Origin: Serinicoccus chungangensis
Lineage (GTDB): Bacteria; Actinomycetota; Actinomycetes; Actinomycetales; Dermatophilaceae
Length of the DNA: 64,000 bases
Assembly: GCF_001483745.1 (NCBI RefSeq)
Contig: NZ_LQBL01000031.1
Span: 124,001-188,000, forward strand
Direction: 5' to 3'
The position numbers and the translations under genes were made by a program. Position 1 is the stretch's first letter; every line of letters begins with the position of its first letter. Positions 28,164 through 36,617 of this stretch are shown here, piece after piece. The notes under the pieces were generated by a model, which ran no database searches, was not told the origin of the DNA, and saw only the letters and a list, made by a program, of their open reading frames with translations.

Positions 28164-29558
28164 TCAGGGCGCGGGGGCCCGCTCGGCGATGAGCACGAGG
28201 GCGGCGGTCCAGCCCAGCGGGGCCACGGCCGCCGGGTCGCCGTCGTGCAGCACCTTCTCCGGCAGCGATCCCGCCGCCGTCCGGTGGGCGTCCAACCAGT
28301 CCAGCCAGCGGGCTGCCTCCAACGGATGGCCGTTGTGTGCGGCGGCGACCGCCTGGAGCGCCGTCTGCGGGGTCCAGGACACGCCGTCGTTGCGCCACCC
28401 GGCCCCGGGAGCCACCCCACCGGCCGGGCGCCGCTGCGCCTCCTGCGCCCGCAGCCGCGCGCGGTCGGCCCCTGGGACCGGCAGGTCGACGAACGGGGGC
28501 AGCAGCAGGGTCACCGCGGCGTCCGGGCGGCCGCCAACGTGGCGGGGGAACCGGGGCCCGAAGGCGTCGCCGATCTGCGCCCGCAGGTCGGCGGCCGTCG
28601 GCGCCAGGAGGCCGGGGTCGATCCCGGCCGAGCTCCACGCCTGCTCGCCCACCAGCCCACGGGCGTGGAGGTCGGCCGCCGCCTCCAGGCCCATGAGGGC
28701 GGTGGCCGCGATGGCCAGCGTGACCTCCTCCTCCGGGCGCTCCCAGTAGTCCGGCGAGGGCCGGGGCAGGCCCGTCCGCGGGTCGAGCCTGTCCAGGAGG
28801 CGCCCGGTCGAGCGCACCACCAGCGGGGTCAGCAGCTCGGCCACCTGCTGCTGCCCGTCCGCTCCTGCCGGGCCGACCGTCCCCCGCCCGCCACCGGTGT
28901 CACCGGCGGCGCCGTCGCCCCCGATCGACGGCATACCCTCCTCGATCACCGCGGCGGCCGCCCACACCGCCCACCCCGGCCCGTCCTCCTGGGGTTCCCG
29001 GTCGTCCGGCACCGTGCCGTCCCCCACGGGCAGGTAGCGGGCCTGCATCGAGCCGTCGTCGGCCTGCAGGTCCTGCAGCAGGAGCAGGGTCAGCAGGGCG
29101 TCCTGCTGGTGCCCGGTGCGGGCGAGCGCCACCGCCACACAGCTCGCGTCCCGGGGCCAGACGTACTGCCAGGCGGGGGACGCACCGGCGAGCACGGCGC
29201 CGGGGGCGGTGCCGGTGGGCGCGGTGAGGGTATGCAGGTCGGCCAGGGCGGCACGCGCCATCCCTGATCTCGGGTCGGTGGGGTCGGGGAGCCACCCGGA
29301 GGCGAGCCACGCCTGCCGTCCGGCCTCGCGGGCGGAGAGCACGGAGACCTCGAGGGGCACCGTGGCGGGGTCCGAGGACAGCGGGAGCCACCCGTCCGCC
29401 GAGCGCCCGGGGGCCACCTCGACCAGGCGCCCCCACGCGTCGCGGGTCGCCGTCTCCTGGTGCAGGGGCACCTGCCGGTGGCTGCCCTGCCAGACCAGCG
29501 CGCCGCCGCTGACGAGCAGCACCGCGAGGGCGACGGCCCACCGGCTGCGGGAGGTCAT
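28164..29558 (-). CDS. Secreted or membrane-anchored GH15-like glycoside hydrolase
   Basis: 464 aa. An N-terminal signal/anchor (SRWAVALAVLLVSGGALVW) is followed by an (alpha/alpha)6 pattern. WQYVWPRDASCVAVALARTG is the WPRD signature of GH15 glucoamylase-like enzymes, and AGSLPEKVLHDGDP near the C-terminus contains the likely catalytic base Glu. Substrate may be an alpha-glucan or trehalose-type sugar (inference). It overlaps the upstream SDR gene by ATGA, so they form an operon. Confidence 0.8.
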   Translation of the reverse strand: MTSRSRWAVALAVLLVSGGALVWQGSHRQVPLHQETATRDAWGRLVEVAPGRSADGWLPLSSDPATVPLEVSVLSAREAGRQAWLASGWLPDPTDPRSGMARAALADLHTLTAPTGTAPGAVLAGASPAWQYVWPRDASCVAVALARTGHQQDALLTLLLLQDLQADDGSMQARYLPVGDGTVPDDREPQEDGPGWAVWAAAAVIEEGMPSIGGDGAAGDTGGGRGTVGPAGADGQQQVAELLTPLVVRSTGRLLDRLDPRTGLPRPSPDYWERPEEEVTLAIAATALMGLEAAADLHARGLVGEQAWSSAGIDPGLLAPTAADLRAQIGDAFGPRFPRHVGGRPDAAVTLLLPPFVDLPVPGADRARLRAQEAQRRPAGGVAPGAGWRNDGVSWTPQTALQAVAAAHNGHPLEAARWLDWLDAHRTAAGSLPEKVLHDGDPAAVAPLGWTAALVLIAERAPAP

Positions 29559-30340
29559 CCCTGCGGGTCGCGAGGGCGCCGACGGGCGGCGAGGGATCCG
29601 GCGACCCCGCGCGTCACCCGGCGGGGCGCGACCCGCAGGAACCCGACGAGGGACCGGTAGGTCACGGACGGCACCGAGACCACGGTGCCCCGCGCGACGT
29701 CGTCGAGCCCGGCGCGCACCACGTCGGACGCGTCCAGCCAGAGGGCGTCCGGGAGCCGCGACATGTTCATCTGGGCCCGGTCGTGGAACTCGGTGTGCAC
29801 GAAGCCGGGGCACAGCGCCGTCACCGTGACCCCGTGCGGGGCCAGCTCGGTCGCCAGCGCCTCGGAGAGGACGGTGACGTAGGACTTGATCGCGGAGTAG
29901 TGGCCCATGACCGCAAAGGAGGCGACGGAGGAGACGTTGAGGATCGCTCCCCGGCGACGCTCGCGCATGGCACCGCCGGCAGCGTGCGAGAGCACCATGA
30001 CCGCACGCACCATGAGGTCGAGGGCCGCCTCCTCCTCGGCGAGGTCCCCGCGCACGAAACCGCGTCGGCTCCCGAACCCGGCATTGTTGACCAGCAGGTC
30101 CACCGGGCGGTCGCGGTCGGCGACCCGGTCGGCGACCCGGCCGAGGGCCGCGCGGTCGGACAGGTCGGCCGGCAGGACCTCCACGGCCACGCCGTGCCGG
30201 GCGATGAGCTCGTCCGCGAGCGCGGTCAGCCGCCCCTCGTCCCGCGCCACCAGCACGAGGTCGTGGCCGCGGCGCGCGAGCTGCGCCGCGAACTCCCGTC
30301 CCAGTCCGGCGGAGGCCCCGGTCACCAGCGCTGTTCCCAT
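29555..30340 (-). CDS. Short-chain dehydrogenase/reductase
   Basis: 261 aa. NAD(P)-binding TGASAGLG at residues 7-14, NNAG, catalytic Ser in LNVSSVAS and the YxxxK pair in HYSAIKSYV. Resembles the DltE/YqjQ-like group with a C-terminal basic tail (RRVTRGVAGSLAARRRPRD). Substrate unknown. TACCCT, 6 nt before the ATG and embedded in a GGCATACC octamer, suggests a leaderless start. Confidence 0.85.
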   Translation of the reverse strand: MGTALVTGASAGLGREFAAQLARRGHDLVLVARDEGRLTALADELIARHGVAVEVLPADLSDRAALGRVADRVADRDRPVDLLVNNAGFGSRRGFVRGDLAEEEAALDLMVRAVMVLSHAAGGAMRERRRGAILNVSSVASFAVMGHYSAIKSYVTVLSEALATELAPHGVTVTALCPGFVHTEFHDRAQMNMSRLPDALWLDASDVVRAGLDDVARGTVVSVPSVTYRSLVGFLRVAPRRVTRGVAGSLAARRRPRDPQG

Positions 30341-30427
30341 GGGCTCAGGGTATGCCGCTGTCTCCCCTGCAGGGCCGGGCAGGTCGTGGCCGGGCGCGCG
30401 CGAGGCGCGGGCCCGGACCCGCGTCCG

Positions 30428-31228
30428 CTACAGGTGCTCGCGGAGCCAGTCGAGGTCCGCGACGTGCTCGTCGGCGCCGCCCGGGGTCTCCACCAGGGAG
30501 GGCGCACCGGCGGCCCGCACGACGTCGGCCAGCTCGTCCGGCGGGACCTGTCCGGCGCCGAGGTTCGCGTGCCGGTCGGCGCCGGAGCCCGCGGCGTCCC
30601 GCGAGTCGTTGACGTGGACCAGGTCGATGCGCCCGGTGATGGCGCGCACCCGGTCCACGGCGTCTCCCAGCTCGATGCCACCCGCCCAGGCGTGGCAGGT
30701 GTCCAGGCAGAAGCCGACGTGCTCGGCCCCCTCGGCCGCACCGACCGCGTTCCAGACGCGGGCGATGCGGTCCAGGTGGCGGGCCATGGCGTTGTCGCCG
30801 CCGGCGGTGTTCTCGATGAGGACCGGGGTGTCCCCGAAGGTCAGCGACTCGACGGCCTTGCGCCAGTTGTCGAAGCCCTTCTCCGGGTCGTCCTTGGCGT
30901 TGACGTGGCCGCCGTGCACGATGAGGCCCTTGGCGCCGATCTGGGTGGCCGCGTCGAGGTGCTGCTGCAGCAGCTTGCGGGACGGGATGCGGATGCGGTT
31001 GTTGAGCGTGGCGACGTTGATGATGTACGGCGCGTGGACGTAGAGGTCGACCCCCGCCTCCTCGGCGTCGGCCCGCAGCGCGTCGGCCCCACCGGCATAC
31101 CGGATCTCCGGCCCCTGGTAACCCTGCGGGTCCCCCAGGAAGAACTGCACCAGCGGCGCTCGCCGCGCCCGCGCCTCGGCGATCGGGTCGGTCTGCTCGA
31201 CGTGTGCTCCCAGGGCCGGCGTGCTCAT
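30428..31228 (-). CDS. nfo: Endonuclease IV (AP endonuclease)
   Basis: 266 aa from ATG 31228. Zn-dependent TIM-barrel AP endonuclease in base excision repair. Motifs VHAPYIINVATLN, GLIVHGGHVNAKDD, PVLIENTAGGDNAMA, FCLDTCHAWAGGIEL and LVHVNDSRDAAGSGADRHAN carry the metal ligands. TACGAT ends 7 nt before the ATG. A second AP endonuclease (xthA) lies 2.7 kb downstream on the other strand. Confidence 0.93.
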   Translation of the reverse strand: MSTPALGAHVEQTDPIAEARARRAPLVQFFLGDPQGYQGPEIRYAGGADALRADAEEAGVDLYVHAPYIINVATLNNRIRIPSRKLLQQHLDAATQIGAKGLIVHGGHVNAKDDPEKGFDNWRKAVESLTFGDTPVLIENTAGGDNAMARHLDRIARVWNAVGAAEGAEHVGFCLDTCHAWAGGIELGDAVDRVRAITGRIDLVHVNDSRDAAGSGADRHANLGAGQVPPDELADVVRAAGAPSLVETPGGADEHVADLDWLREHL

Positions 31229-31295
31229 ACCCGCCATCGTAGGCACGGCACCGGACGCGCGGTCAGGTCACTCCGGACCACCGCGTCGGCGGGTG

Positions 31296-31405
31296 TACGC
31301 GTCCGGTGCAGGCGGAGCACGCGTCCGGTGCAGGCGGAGCACGCGTCCGGTGCAGGCGGAGCACACGTCCGGTGTCGACGGAGCACGCGTCCGGTGCAGG
31401 GGGGC
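31296..31405. repeat. 22-bp tandem repeat array B (5 units)
   Basis: Five units of exactly 22 bp start at 31296, 31318, 31340, 31362 and 31384. The central copies are identical (CACGCGTCCGGTGCAGGCGG then AG); the fourth has CACACG and GTCGACG changes. The array fills the divergent gap between nfo and the SRPBCC gene, immediately upstream of the latter's -10 box. Confidence 0.9.
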
Positions 31406-31423
31406 GGGTGGCGCGGGGTGGCC

Positions 31424-31429
31424 TAGGCT
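31424..31429 (+). promoter_or_regulatory. -10 box (TAGGCT)
   Basis: TAGGCT 6 nt before the ATG at 31436. Together with array B just upstream, this is the only promoter element visible for the SRPBCC gene; a leaderless message is likely. Confidence 0.5.
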
Positions 31430-31435
31430 GGCCGC

Positions 31436-31846
31436 ATGGCCCGGTTCTGGTTCGACGTGCTGGTGCCCGGCGCGCCCGCGCAGGTGTGGGAGCGGCTGTG
31501 GGACCTCGACCGGCACACCGCCGCGATCCCCCTCACGACCACCCTCGGCGGCCCGCTCGGTCCGGGGGCCGACTTCGTCGCCCGGACCCGCCTCGGCCCG
31601 GTCCGGATCGACGACGAGATGGTCGTGCGGCGGTGGGAGCCCCACGACCACGCCGTCATCGAGAAGGTCGGCCGCCCCCTCACCGGCCGCATCGAGGTCA
31701 CGCTGCGCCCGGCGGGTGCCGACACCCGGCTCCGGTGGGAGCAGGAGTATGCCGTGGCCGGGGTGCCCGGCGCCCTCGCGGCGCTGGCGGCCCCGGCCGT
31801 CCGTGCGGCATACCTGCGTGCCGTCCGTCAGATCACGCGCCCCTGA
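31436..31846 (+). CDS. SRPBCC-fold (polyketide cyclase-like) protein
   Basis: 136 aa. FWFDVLVPGAPAQVWERLWD, GADFVARTRLGPVRIDDEM and a terminal amphipathic helix (AALAAPAVRAAYLRAVRQI) fit the SRPBCC fold. Ligand unknown. Its stop abuts the stop of the convergent aztD-like gene (TGA/TCA back to back). Confidence 0.72.
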   Translation: MARFWFDVLVPGAPAQVWERLWDLDRHTAAIPLTTTLGGPLGPGADFVARTRLGPVRIDDEMVVRRWEPHDHAVIEKVGRPLTGRIEVTLRPAGADTRLRWEQEYAVAGVPGALAALAAPAVRAAYLRAVRQITRP

Positions 31847-33259
31847 TCAGGAGTCCTCGCCCTCGTGGTCGTGGTCCTCACCGTCGTGGTCCTCACCCTC
31901 GTGCTCGTGGGCGTCCTCCAGCTCGACGTCACCGGTGACGCCCGACAGCTCGTTCGGCTCGTGCGGCACGGTGGCCGAGTCGATGACGGCCATCGTGGCC
32001 AGGTCGACGATGTGGATCTCGCTGGAGGCCGGCTCCGTGACGTAGGCGAACTGCCCCATGGTGAAGAGGGTGGGCCGCGGCTGCTGCCACTCCATCGGCT
32101 CCTCCCACTCCTGCACGACCGGGATCTCCTCGGTGATCTCCCCGCTCTCCGGGTCGATCACGTGCAGCTCACCGTCGGTGCCCAGGACGAGGGCCTCACC
32201 CTCCCGTCCGCGGGCCAGGGAACGGAAGCTGTAGGACGTCCCGAGGTCGACCAGCTGCATCTGCGCCGTGTCGGTGTCGATGAGGGCGACCCGCTCCGGG
32301 CGCTCCAGCTCGGCGTCCTCGTCCACCTTGTAGTCGCCCAGGACGACGTGCGACTCCTCGGAGCCGGCGACGTTGCCCGTCCGGGCGTAGTCGTCGGGAG
32401 CCTCGACCTTGCTGAAGCTGCCGTCGGCGAAGACGACCGGGCCGTCCTCGCAGCCGAGCACGACGGCCTCGCCCTCGGCGACGGTCTCGCCGTGGACGCC
32501 CGGGCACTCGTCGGTCATGGCGACCTGCTCGCCGTCGGGGCCGGTGACCATGGCGCCGGTGCGCTCGTCCTCGGTGCCGACGGTCTGCAGCAGTGACCCG
32601 TCCTCCAGGCGCACCGCGACGCCGTGGTGCGGGTCCTCCACGTCGATCGACTCGGTGACGGGCAGCTCGCCCGCGGTGGCGTCCAGCTCCGCCGGGTCGA
32701 GCAGGTCGATCCGGCTGGCGCCGTCGAAGTAGAGCGCGGTCGTGCCGTGGTGCCGGACCACGTGGCCGGGGTGGGAGCCCTCCGCCGCGAGGTCGGTGAG
32801 CTGCGGCGCGGTGGTGTAGCTGTGGTTGTGGTTGCCGTGCGGCTCGCTCCACGTCCCGGCGTCCAGCAGCCGGAAGGCGTCGCCCTCGGTGAGGAACAGG
32901 TGCCGACCGTCACCGGCCGGGTTGAGCCGGACGAAGCCCTCGGCCTCCATCTCCCCCTCGACCTCGGGCGACAGGGCGTCGAGGACCATGACGCCGCCGT
33001 CGTAGGTCACCGCCAGCCGCGGGCTGGGGCCGCTGGCCTCGACGGTCGAGGCCGCCTCGGACTCGCCCGTGGAGTCCTCCTCCTCGGTGGTCGGGTCGGC
33101 GGAGTCCTCGGCCCCGGTGTTCTCGGAACCTGCGTCCTCCGTGCCGGCGGCGTCGGCCTCCTGCTCCGCACCCCCGGCACCGGACGTCGTGGACTCCGTG
33201 GCACATCCCGCGAGCAGGAGCGAGGCGGCCACGGTCATGGGTAGCAGTCGTTTATGCAT
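31847..33259 (-). CDS. aztD: AztD-like periplasmic/cell-surface zinc metallochaperone lipoprotein
   Basis: 470 aa from ATG 33259. A lipoprotein signal with lipobox LLAGC opens the gene. An acidic Ser/Glu linker follows, then a beta-propeller-like body with histidine motifs (EPHGNHNHSYTTAPQLTD, ECPGVHG, EDPHHGVAV), and a His/Asp/Glu-rich tail (HEHEGEDHDGEDHDHEGE) fit for zinc. AztD normally hands zinc to AztC of an AztABC transporter, but no such transporter is in this window. A Fur/Zur-type box overlaps its promoter, so it is probably induced under zinc shortage. Confidence 0.8.
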   Translation of the reverse strand: MHKRLLPMTVAASLLLAGCATESTTSGAGGAEQEADAAGTEDAGSENTGAEDSADPTTEEEDSTGESEAASTVEASGPSPRLAVTYDGGVMVLDALSPEVEGEMEAEGFVRLNPAGDGRHLFLTEGDAFRLLDAGTWSEPHGNHNHSYTTAPQLTDLAAEGSHPGHVVRHHGTTALYFDGASRIDLLDPAELDATAGELPVTESIDVEDPHHGVAVRLEDGSLLQTVGTEDERTGAMVTGPDGEQVAMTDECPGVHGETVAEGEAVVLGCEDGPVVFADGSFSKVEAPDDYARTGNVAGSEESHVVLGDYKVDEDAELERPERVALIDTDTAQMQLVDLGTSYSFRSLARGREGEALVLGTDGELHVIDPESGEITEEIPVVQEWEEPMEWQQPRPTLFTMGQFAYVTEPASSEIHIVDLATMAVIDSATVPHEPNELSGVTGDVELEDAHEHEGEDHDGEDHDHEGEDS

Positions 33260-33263
33260 TGTG

Positions 33264-33281
33264 GGAATCATTATCAATCGC
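33264..33281 (-). promoter_or_regulatory. Fur/Zur-type operator overlapping the aztD promoter
   Basis: On the minus strand this reads GCGATTGATAATGATTCC, an imperfect 7-1-7 Fur-family box, and one of the most AT-rich stretches in the window. It includes a GATAAT -10-like element about 10 nt before the ATG. Given the zinc-binding product downstream, Zur is the likely regulator (inference). Confidence 0.65.
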
Positions 33282-33323
33282 AGCGGCTACGTCAAGTCGG
33301 GCGCTCCTGCCGCAGCCGTGGCG

Positions 33324-33779
33324 CTAGCCGCCCCAGACGGAGGTGGCGCCGGTATGGCCGGCGAGCGTCACCGCCACGACCGCCCACACCGCGGCCGCGG
33401 CGGCGAGCGCACCGAGCACCGTGCCGACCCTCTCCGGCCAGCGGGCCGCCCAGTGCGACCGCCCCCACGGCGACGTCGCGACCCAGTGCAGGACGCTGAG
33501 CACGGCCAGCAGGATGCCGGCCAGGCCCGCACGCACCCCCCACGCCCCGTGCTCCTGCAGGACCTGGCTGCTGCCCACCGTCTGGAGGAGGACGTCGCCG
33601 TAGCTCTGCGTCACCCGGGTGACCACCGCGGCGACGACGGCGAGCAGCGGCATACCCCACCCGAACCATCGGCGGAACCGCGGCACCAGCACGACGAGCA
33701 GCTGGGCGCCGCCGGCGAGCAGCAGCAGCACGACGGCGAAGTGCACGAGCAACGGGTGCACCGGGAGTCCCATGACCAT
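33324..33779 (-). CDS. Four-helix membrane protein, DUF2231/cytochrome b561-like
   Basis: 151 aa; the ATG at 33779 follows GGAAAGG. Four hydrophobic helices: HPLLVHFAVVLLLLAGGAQL, GWGMPLLAVVAAVVTRV, GVRAGLAGILLAVLSVLHWV and VLGALAAAAAVWAVVAVTLA. Conserved His residues in the first and third helices (PVHPLLVHF, VLHW) and a terminal GHTGA are consistent with the DUF2231 family, sometimes heme-binding. Role unknown. Only 64 bp separate it from aztD, on the same strand; because the Zur box lies in between, they are probably separate units. Confidence 0.7.
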   Translation of the reverse strand: MVMGLPVHPLLVHFAVVLLLLAGGAQLLVVLVPRFRRWFGWGMPLLAVVAAVVTRVTQSYGDVLLQTVGSSQVLQEHGAWGVRAGLAGILLAVLSVLHWVATSPWGRSHWAARWPERVGTVLGALAAAAAVWAVVAVTLAGHTGATSVWGG

Positions 33780-33923
33780 GGTGGTCACCTTTCCTGCGGT
33801 CGAGTCCGAGACACCCAGCCTGTCACCGCGACGGCATCTCCTGCCGTCGGGGATTCGTCGCCGCCCGGGCGACGGATGGGAGGGACGGCGGGGCCCTCCG
33901 CGTCGGGCGCCTAGGCTGGCCGG

Positions 33924-34727
33924 ATGCGCATCGCCACGTGGAACTGCAACAGCATCCGGACCCGGGTCGACCGGGCCGTCGCCTTCCTCGAGCGGCACGA
34001 CGTGGACGTGCTGGCCCTGCAGGAGACCAAGTGCCGGGACGACCAGTTCCCGCTGCTGCCGTTCGAGCAGGCGGGGTACGAGGTGGCGCACGTCGGGCTG
34101 AACCAGTGGAACGGCGTCGCCGTGGTGAGCCGGGTGGGGCTGGCCGACGTCGCCACGGAGTTCCCCGGTCAACCCGCGTGGGTACCGGAGGGCGCCGAGC
34201 CCGCGGTCGAGGCGCGGGCGCTGGGGGCGACCTGCGGCGGCGTGCGGGTGTGGAGCCTCTACGTGCCGAACGGCCGGTCGTTGCAGGACCCGCACCTGGA
34301 CTACAAGCTGGCGTGGCTGGGGGCGCTGCGGGAGGCCGGCCGCGGCTGGTTGGAGCAGGACGCCAGCGCCCAGGTCGCCCTCATGGGGGACTGGAACATC
34401 GCGCCGACCGACGACGACGTCTGGTCGGTGGAGTACTACGAGGGCCGGACGCACACCAGCCCTGCGGAGCGCGAGGCCTTCGCCGCGGTCGAGGGGGCGG
34501 GGTATGCCGACGTGACCCGCGAGCACACGCCCGGTCCGGGGACCTACACCTACTGGGACTACACGCAGCTGGCCTTCCCCAAGCGGCGCGGGATGCGGAT
34601 CGACTTCTGCCTCGGCTCACCGGCCCTGGCGCAGCGGGTCGAGGGGGCCTTCATCGACCGCGAGGAGCGCAAGGGCAAGGGCGCCTCCGACCACGCCCCC
34701 GTGGTGGTCGACCTGACCACCGACTGA
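33924..34727 (+). CDS. xthA: Exodeoxyribonuclease III
   Basis: 267 aa. Mg-dependent AP endonuclease/3' exonuclease. Active-site blocks IATWNCNSIRTRV, LALQETKC, YVPNGRSLQDP, LMGDWNIAP, YTYWDYTQLAFPKRRGMRID and GASDHAPVV are all present. A perfect TAGGCT -10 ends 6 nt before the ATG, implying a leaderless mRNA. Confidence 0.95.
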   Translation: MRIATWNCNSIRTRVDRAVAFLERHDVDVLALQETKCRDDQFPLLPFEQAGYEVAHVGLNQWNGVAVVSRVGLADVATEFPGQPAWVPEGAEPAVEARALGATCGGVRVWSLYVPNGRSLQDPHLDYKLAWLGALREAGRGWLEQDASAQVALMGDWNIAPTDDDVWSVEYYEGRTHTSPAEREAFAAVEGAGYADVTREHTPGPGTYTYWDYTQLAFPKRRGMRIDFCLGSPALAQRVEGAFIDREERKGKGASDHAPVVVDLTTD

Positions 34728-34767
34728 GCCTCTCCCCGGTCCGGGGGTGCGGTCACGCAGGCCTGCG

Positions 34768-35985
34768 TCAGCGGCGCGGGGCGACCCGGGCCAGCGGCAC
34801 CGTCAGCAGGCAGAGCACGGCGGCCAGGGCCATGCCCGGTCCGAAGCCGGAGGCCACGGCGACCCATCCGACGACGAGCGAGCCGGTGGCGGTGCCGGTG
34901 TCGAAGCCCGCGTTCCACACCGCGCTGGCGGCGCCGACCCGGCGGGGACCCGCGGCCTCGAAGGCACGCAGCATGGTCAGGGTCTGCAGCGTGCCGTAGC
35001 AGACCCCCACGAGGGCACAGACCAGGATCCACGGGACGGCGCGGGAGGCGTCGACGGGGGACCGCACCACCCAGGCGAGGGCCGCCAGGACGAGCGCGCT
35101 GACGAGGACCGCGGGCACGAGCAGCCGCTGCGCACCGGCGCGGTCGGCGAGCCCGCCGACCTGCCACCGGGTGATCGCCGAGAGCAGCCCGACGGCGAAC
35201 AGGCCCGCCGCGGAGAGCCAGGGCACCTGCACCATCTGCGGCGCGAAGGTGATGACGGCTCCCCCGGCGAAGGTGATGGCGAGCAGGACGAGCGTCGGGC
35301 GCAGCAGGGCGAGGTAAGTGGCCCGAGACGTGGTCGGCTCGGCCACCTCGGGGTGGCTGGCGTCGTGGGTGGAGCGTGCGGGCAGGTGGCGGGCCACCGC
35401 GACGCAGGCCGGGATCCCGGCCAGCGGCAGGGCGCCCACGACGAAGACCGGCCAGAACCCGACCGCGTCGGCGACCCAGCCGCCCACCGGCATGACCACG
35501 ACCAGGGGCAGGGACAGCGCGAAGGAGTAGGCCCCGACCGCGGCGCCCCGGCGAGCGGGCTCGACGAGCAGCACGGCGGCGGCGTTGGCGGCCACCGTGA
35601 GGATGCCGAAGCCCACCCCGCGCACCGCCGACAGGGCCAGCACCGGACCGAGGTCCGCGGTGAGCAGGTGCAGGAGCGAGGGCACGCCGAGGAAGACCAT
35701 GCCGAGCGAGAGCACCCACGCCCACCCGGCCCGGCCGATGGCCCACGGGACCGCGAACTGGGTGGCCACGGTGGTCCCCAGGAGCACGAAGTTGACCAGC
35801 CCCGCCCCGCCGCTGTCCGCGCCGCCGGAGACCGCCCACAGGGGCGCGACGGGGAGCAGGGCGGCATACCCGGTGAACCCGGCGGTCGCAAGCAGCGCGA
35901 GCACCACCATGCCGGGGGTGGACCACACGGACCCCCGGCCGGGCGGTTCGAGGGCCGCGGCCGGCTCGATCGGGGAGCCGCTCAC
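34768..35985 (-). CDS. MFS transporter
   Basis: 405 aa with about 12 hydrophobic segments. The loop 2-3 region is weak (IGRAGWAWVLSLGM). It is coupled by GTGA to the upstream glycosylase gene. Substrate unknown; the N-terminus VVLALLATAGFTGYAALLPV and the YCGTL-like CYGTLQTLTMLRAFEA motif place it among actinobacterial DHA1-type exporters. Confidence 0.82.
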   Translation of the reverse strand: MSGSPIEPAAALEPPGRGSVWSTPGMVVLALLATAGFTGYAALLPVAPLWAVSGGADSGGAGLVNFVLLGTTVATQFAVPWAIGRAGWAWVLSLGMVFLGVPSLLHLLTADLGPVLALSAVRGVGFGILTVAANAAAVLLVEPARRGAAVGAYSFALSLPLVVVMPVGGWVADAVGFWPVFVVGALPLAGIPACVAVARHLPARSTHDASHPEVAEPTTSRATYLALLRPTLVLLAITFAGGAVITFAPQMVQVPWLSAAGLFAVGLLSAITRWQVGGLADRAGAQRLLVPAVLVSALVLAALAWVVRSPVDASRAVPWILVCALVGVCYGTLQTLTMLRAFEAAGPRRVGAASAVWNAGFDTGTATGSLVVGWVAVASGFGPGMALAAVLCLLTVPLARVAPRR

Positions 35986-36563
35986 CCCTGGGCGGCCTTG
36001 GCGGCGGCCTTCTTCTCCCTCTTGTAGGCGCGCACCTGCTGCAGCGAGTCGGCGCCGGTGACGTCGGCGATCGACATGTGGACGCCGTCCCGGCCGTAGT
36101 CGCCGGCCGCCTCGCGCCAGCCCTCGGCGGTGAGGCCGCGCTGCTTGCCGAGCAGGGCGAGGAAGATCCGGGCCTTCTGGTCACCGAAGCCGGGCAGCGC
36201 CTTGAGCCGCCTGAGGACCTCCCTGCCGTCCGGCTCCCCGTCGGTCCAGATCGCCGCGGTGTCGCCGTCGTAGTCGCGGACGACGGCGGTCGCCAGGTCG
36301 TGCACGCGCCGGCCCATGGACGTGGGGAACCGGTGGACCGAGGGAGGCGTGGCGCAGAGCGCCACGAACTCCTCGGGGTCGGTGTCGGCGATGGTCCTCG
36401 GGTCCACCGAGCCGAGCCGCTCGGCGATCTTGCGCGGGCCGTCGAAGGCGACCTCCATGGGGATCTGCTGGTCCAGGAGCATGCCGGTCAGCAGGGCGAA
36501 GGGGTGCTCGGTCAGGATGCGGTCGGCCTCGGCCTCGCCGACCAGGTGCAGGGTGCCGGTCAT
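35982..36563 (-). CDS. HhH-GPD-type base-excision DNA repair protein
   Basis: 193 aa. TEHPFALLTGMLLDQQIPME at the N-terminus and the helix-hairpin-helix LKALPGFGDQKARIFLALLG, with the catalytic Asp region beyond it (AAGDYGRDGVHMSIADV), identify a short actinobacterial DNA glycosylase family lacking the FeS cluster. Damage specificity unknown. TAGGCT at 36570-36575 (minus strand) ends 6 nt before its ATG; the divergent RNase HI gene has its own TAGGCT. Confidence 0.85.
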   Translation of the reverse strand: MTGTLHLVGEAEADRILTEHPFALLTGMLLDQQIPMEVAFDGPRKIAERLGSVDPRTIADTDPEEFVALCATPPSVHRFPTSMGRRVHDLATAVVRDYDGDTAAIWTDGEPDGREVLRRLKALPGFGDQKARIFLALLGKQRGLTAEGWREAAGDYGRDGVHMSIADVTGADSLQQVRAYKREKKAAAKAAQG

Positions 36564-36569
36564 ACCTGC

Positions 36570-36611
36570 AGCCTAGGTCCTCCCCGGGGTCGTCGGCAGG
36601 TCTCCTAGGCT
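36570..36611. promoter_or_regulatory. Divergent pair of -10 boxes
   Basis: AGCCTA at 36570-36575 (TAGGCT on the minus strand) serves the glycosylase gene, and TAGGCT at 36606-36611 serves the RNase HI gene. Each is exactly 6 nt from its ATG. The two promoters are back to back in only 54 bp, so both transcripts are probably leaderless. Confidence 0.55.
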
Positions 36612-36617
36612 GGACGC

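Noticed and set aside
31296-31405. CRISPR array
   Set aside because: Units are directly contiguous with no spacers and there are no cas genes; the same holds for the arrays at 16221, 52588 and 58619.
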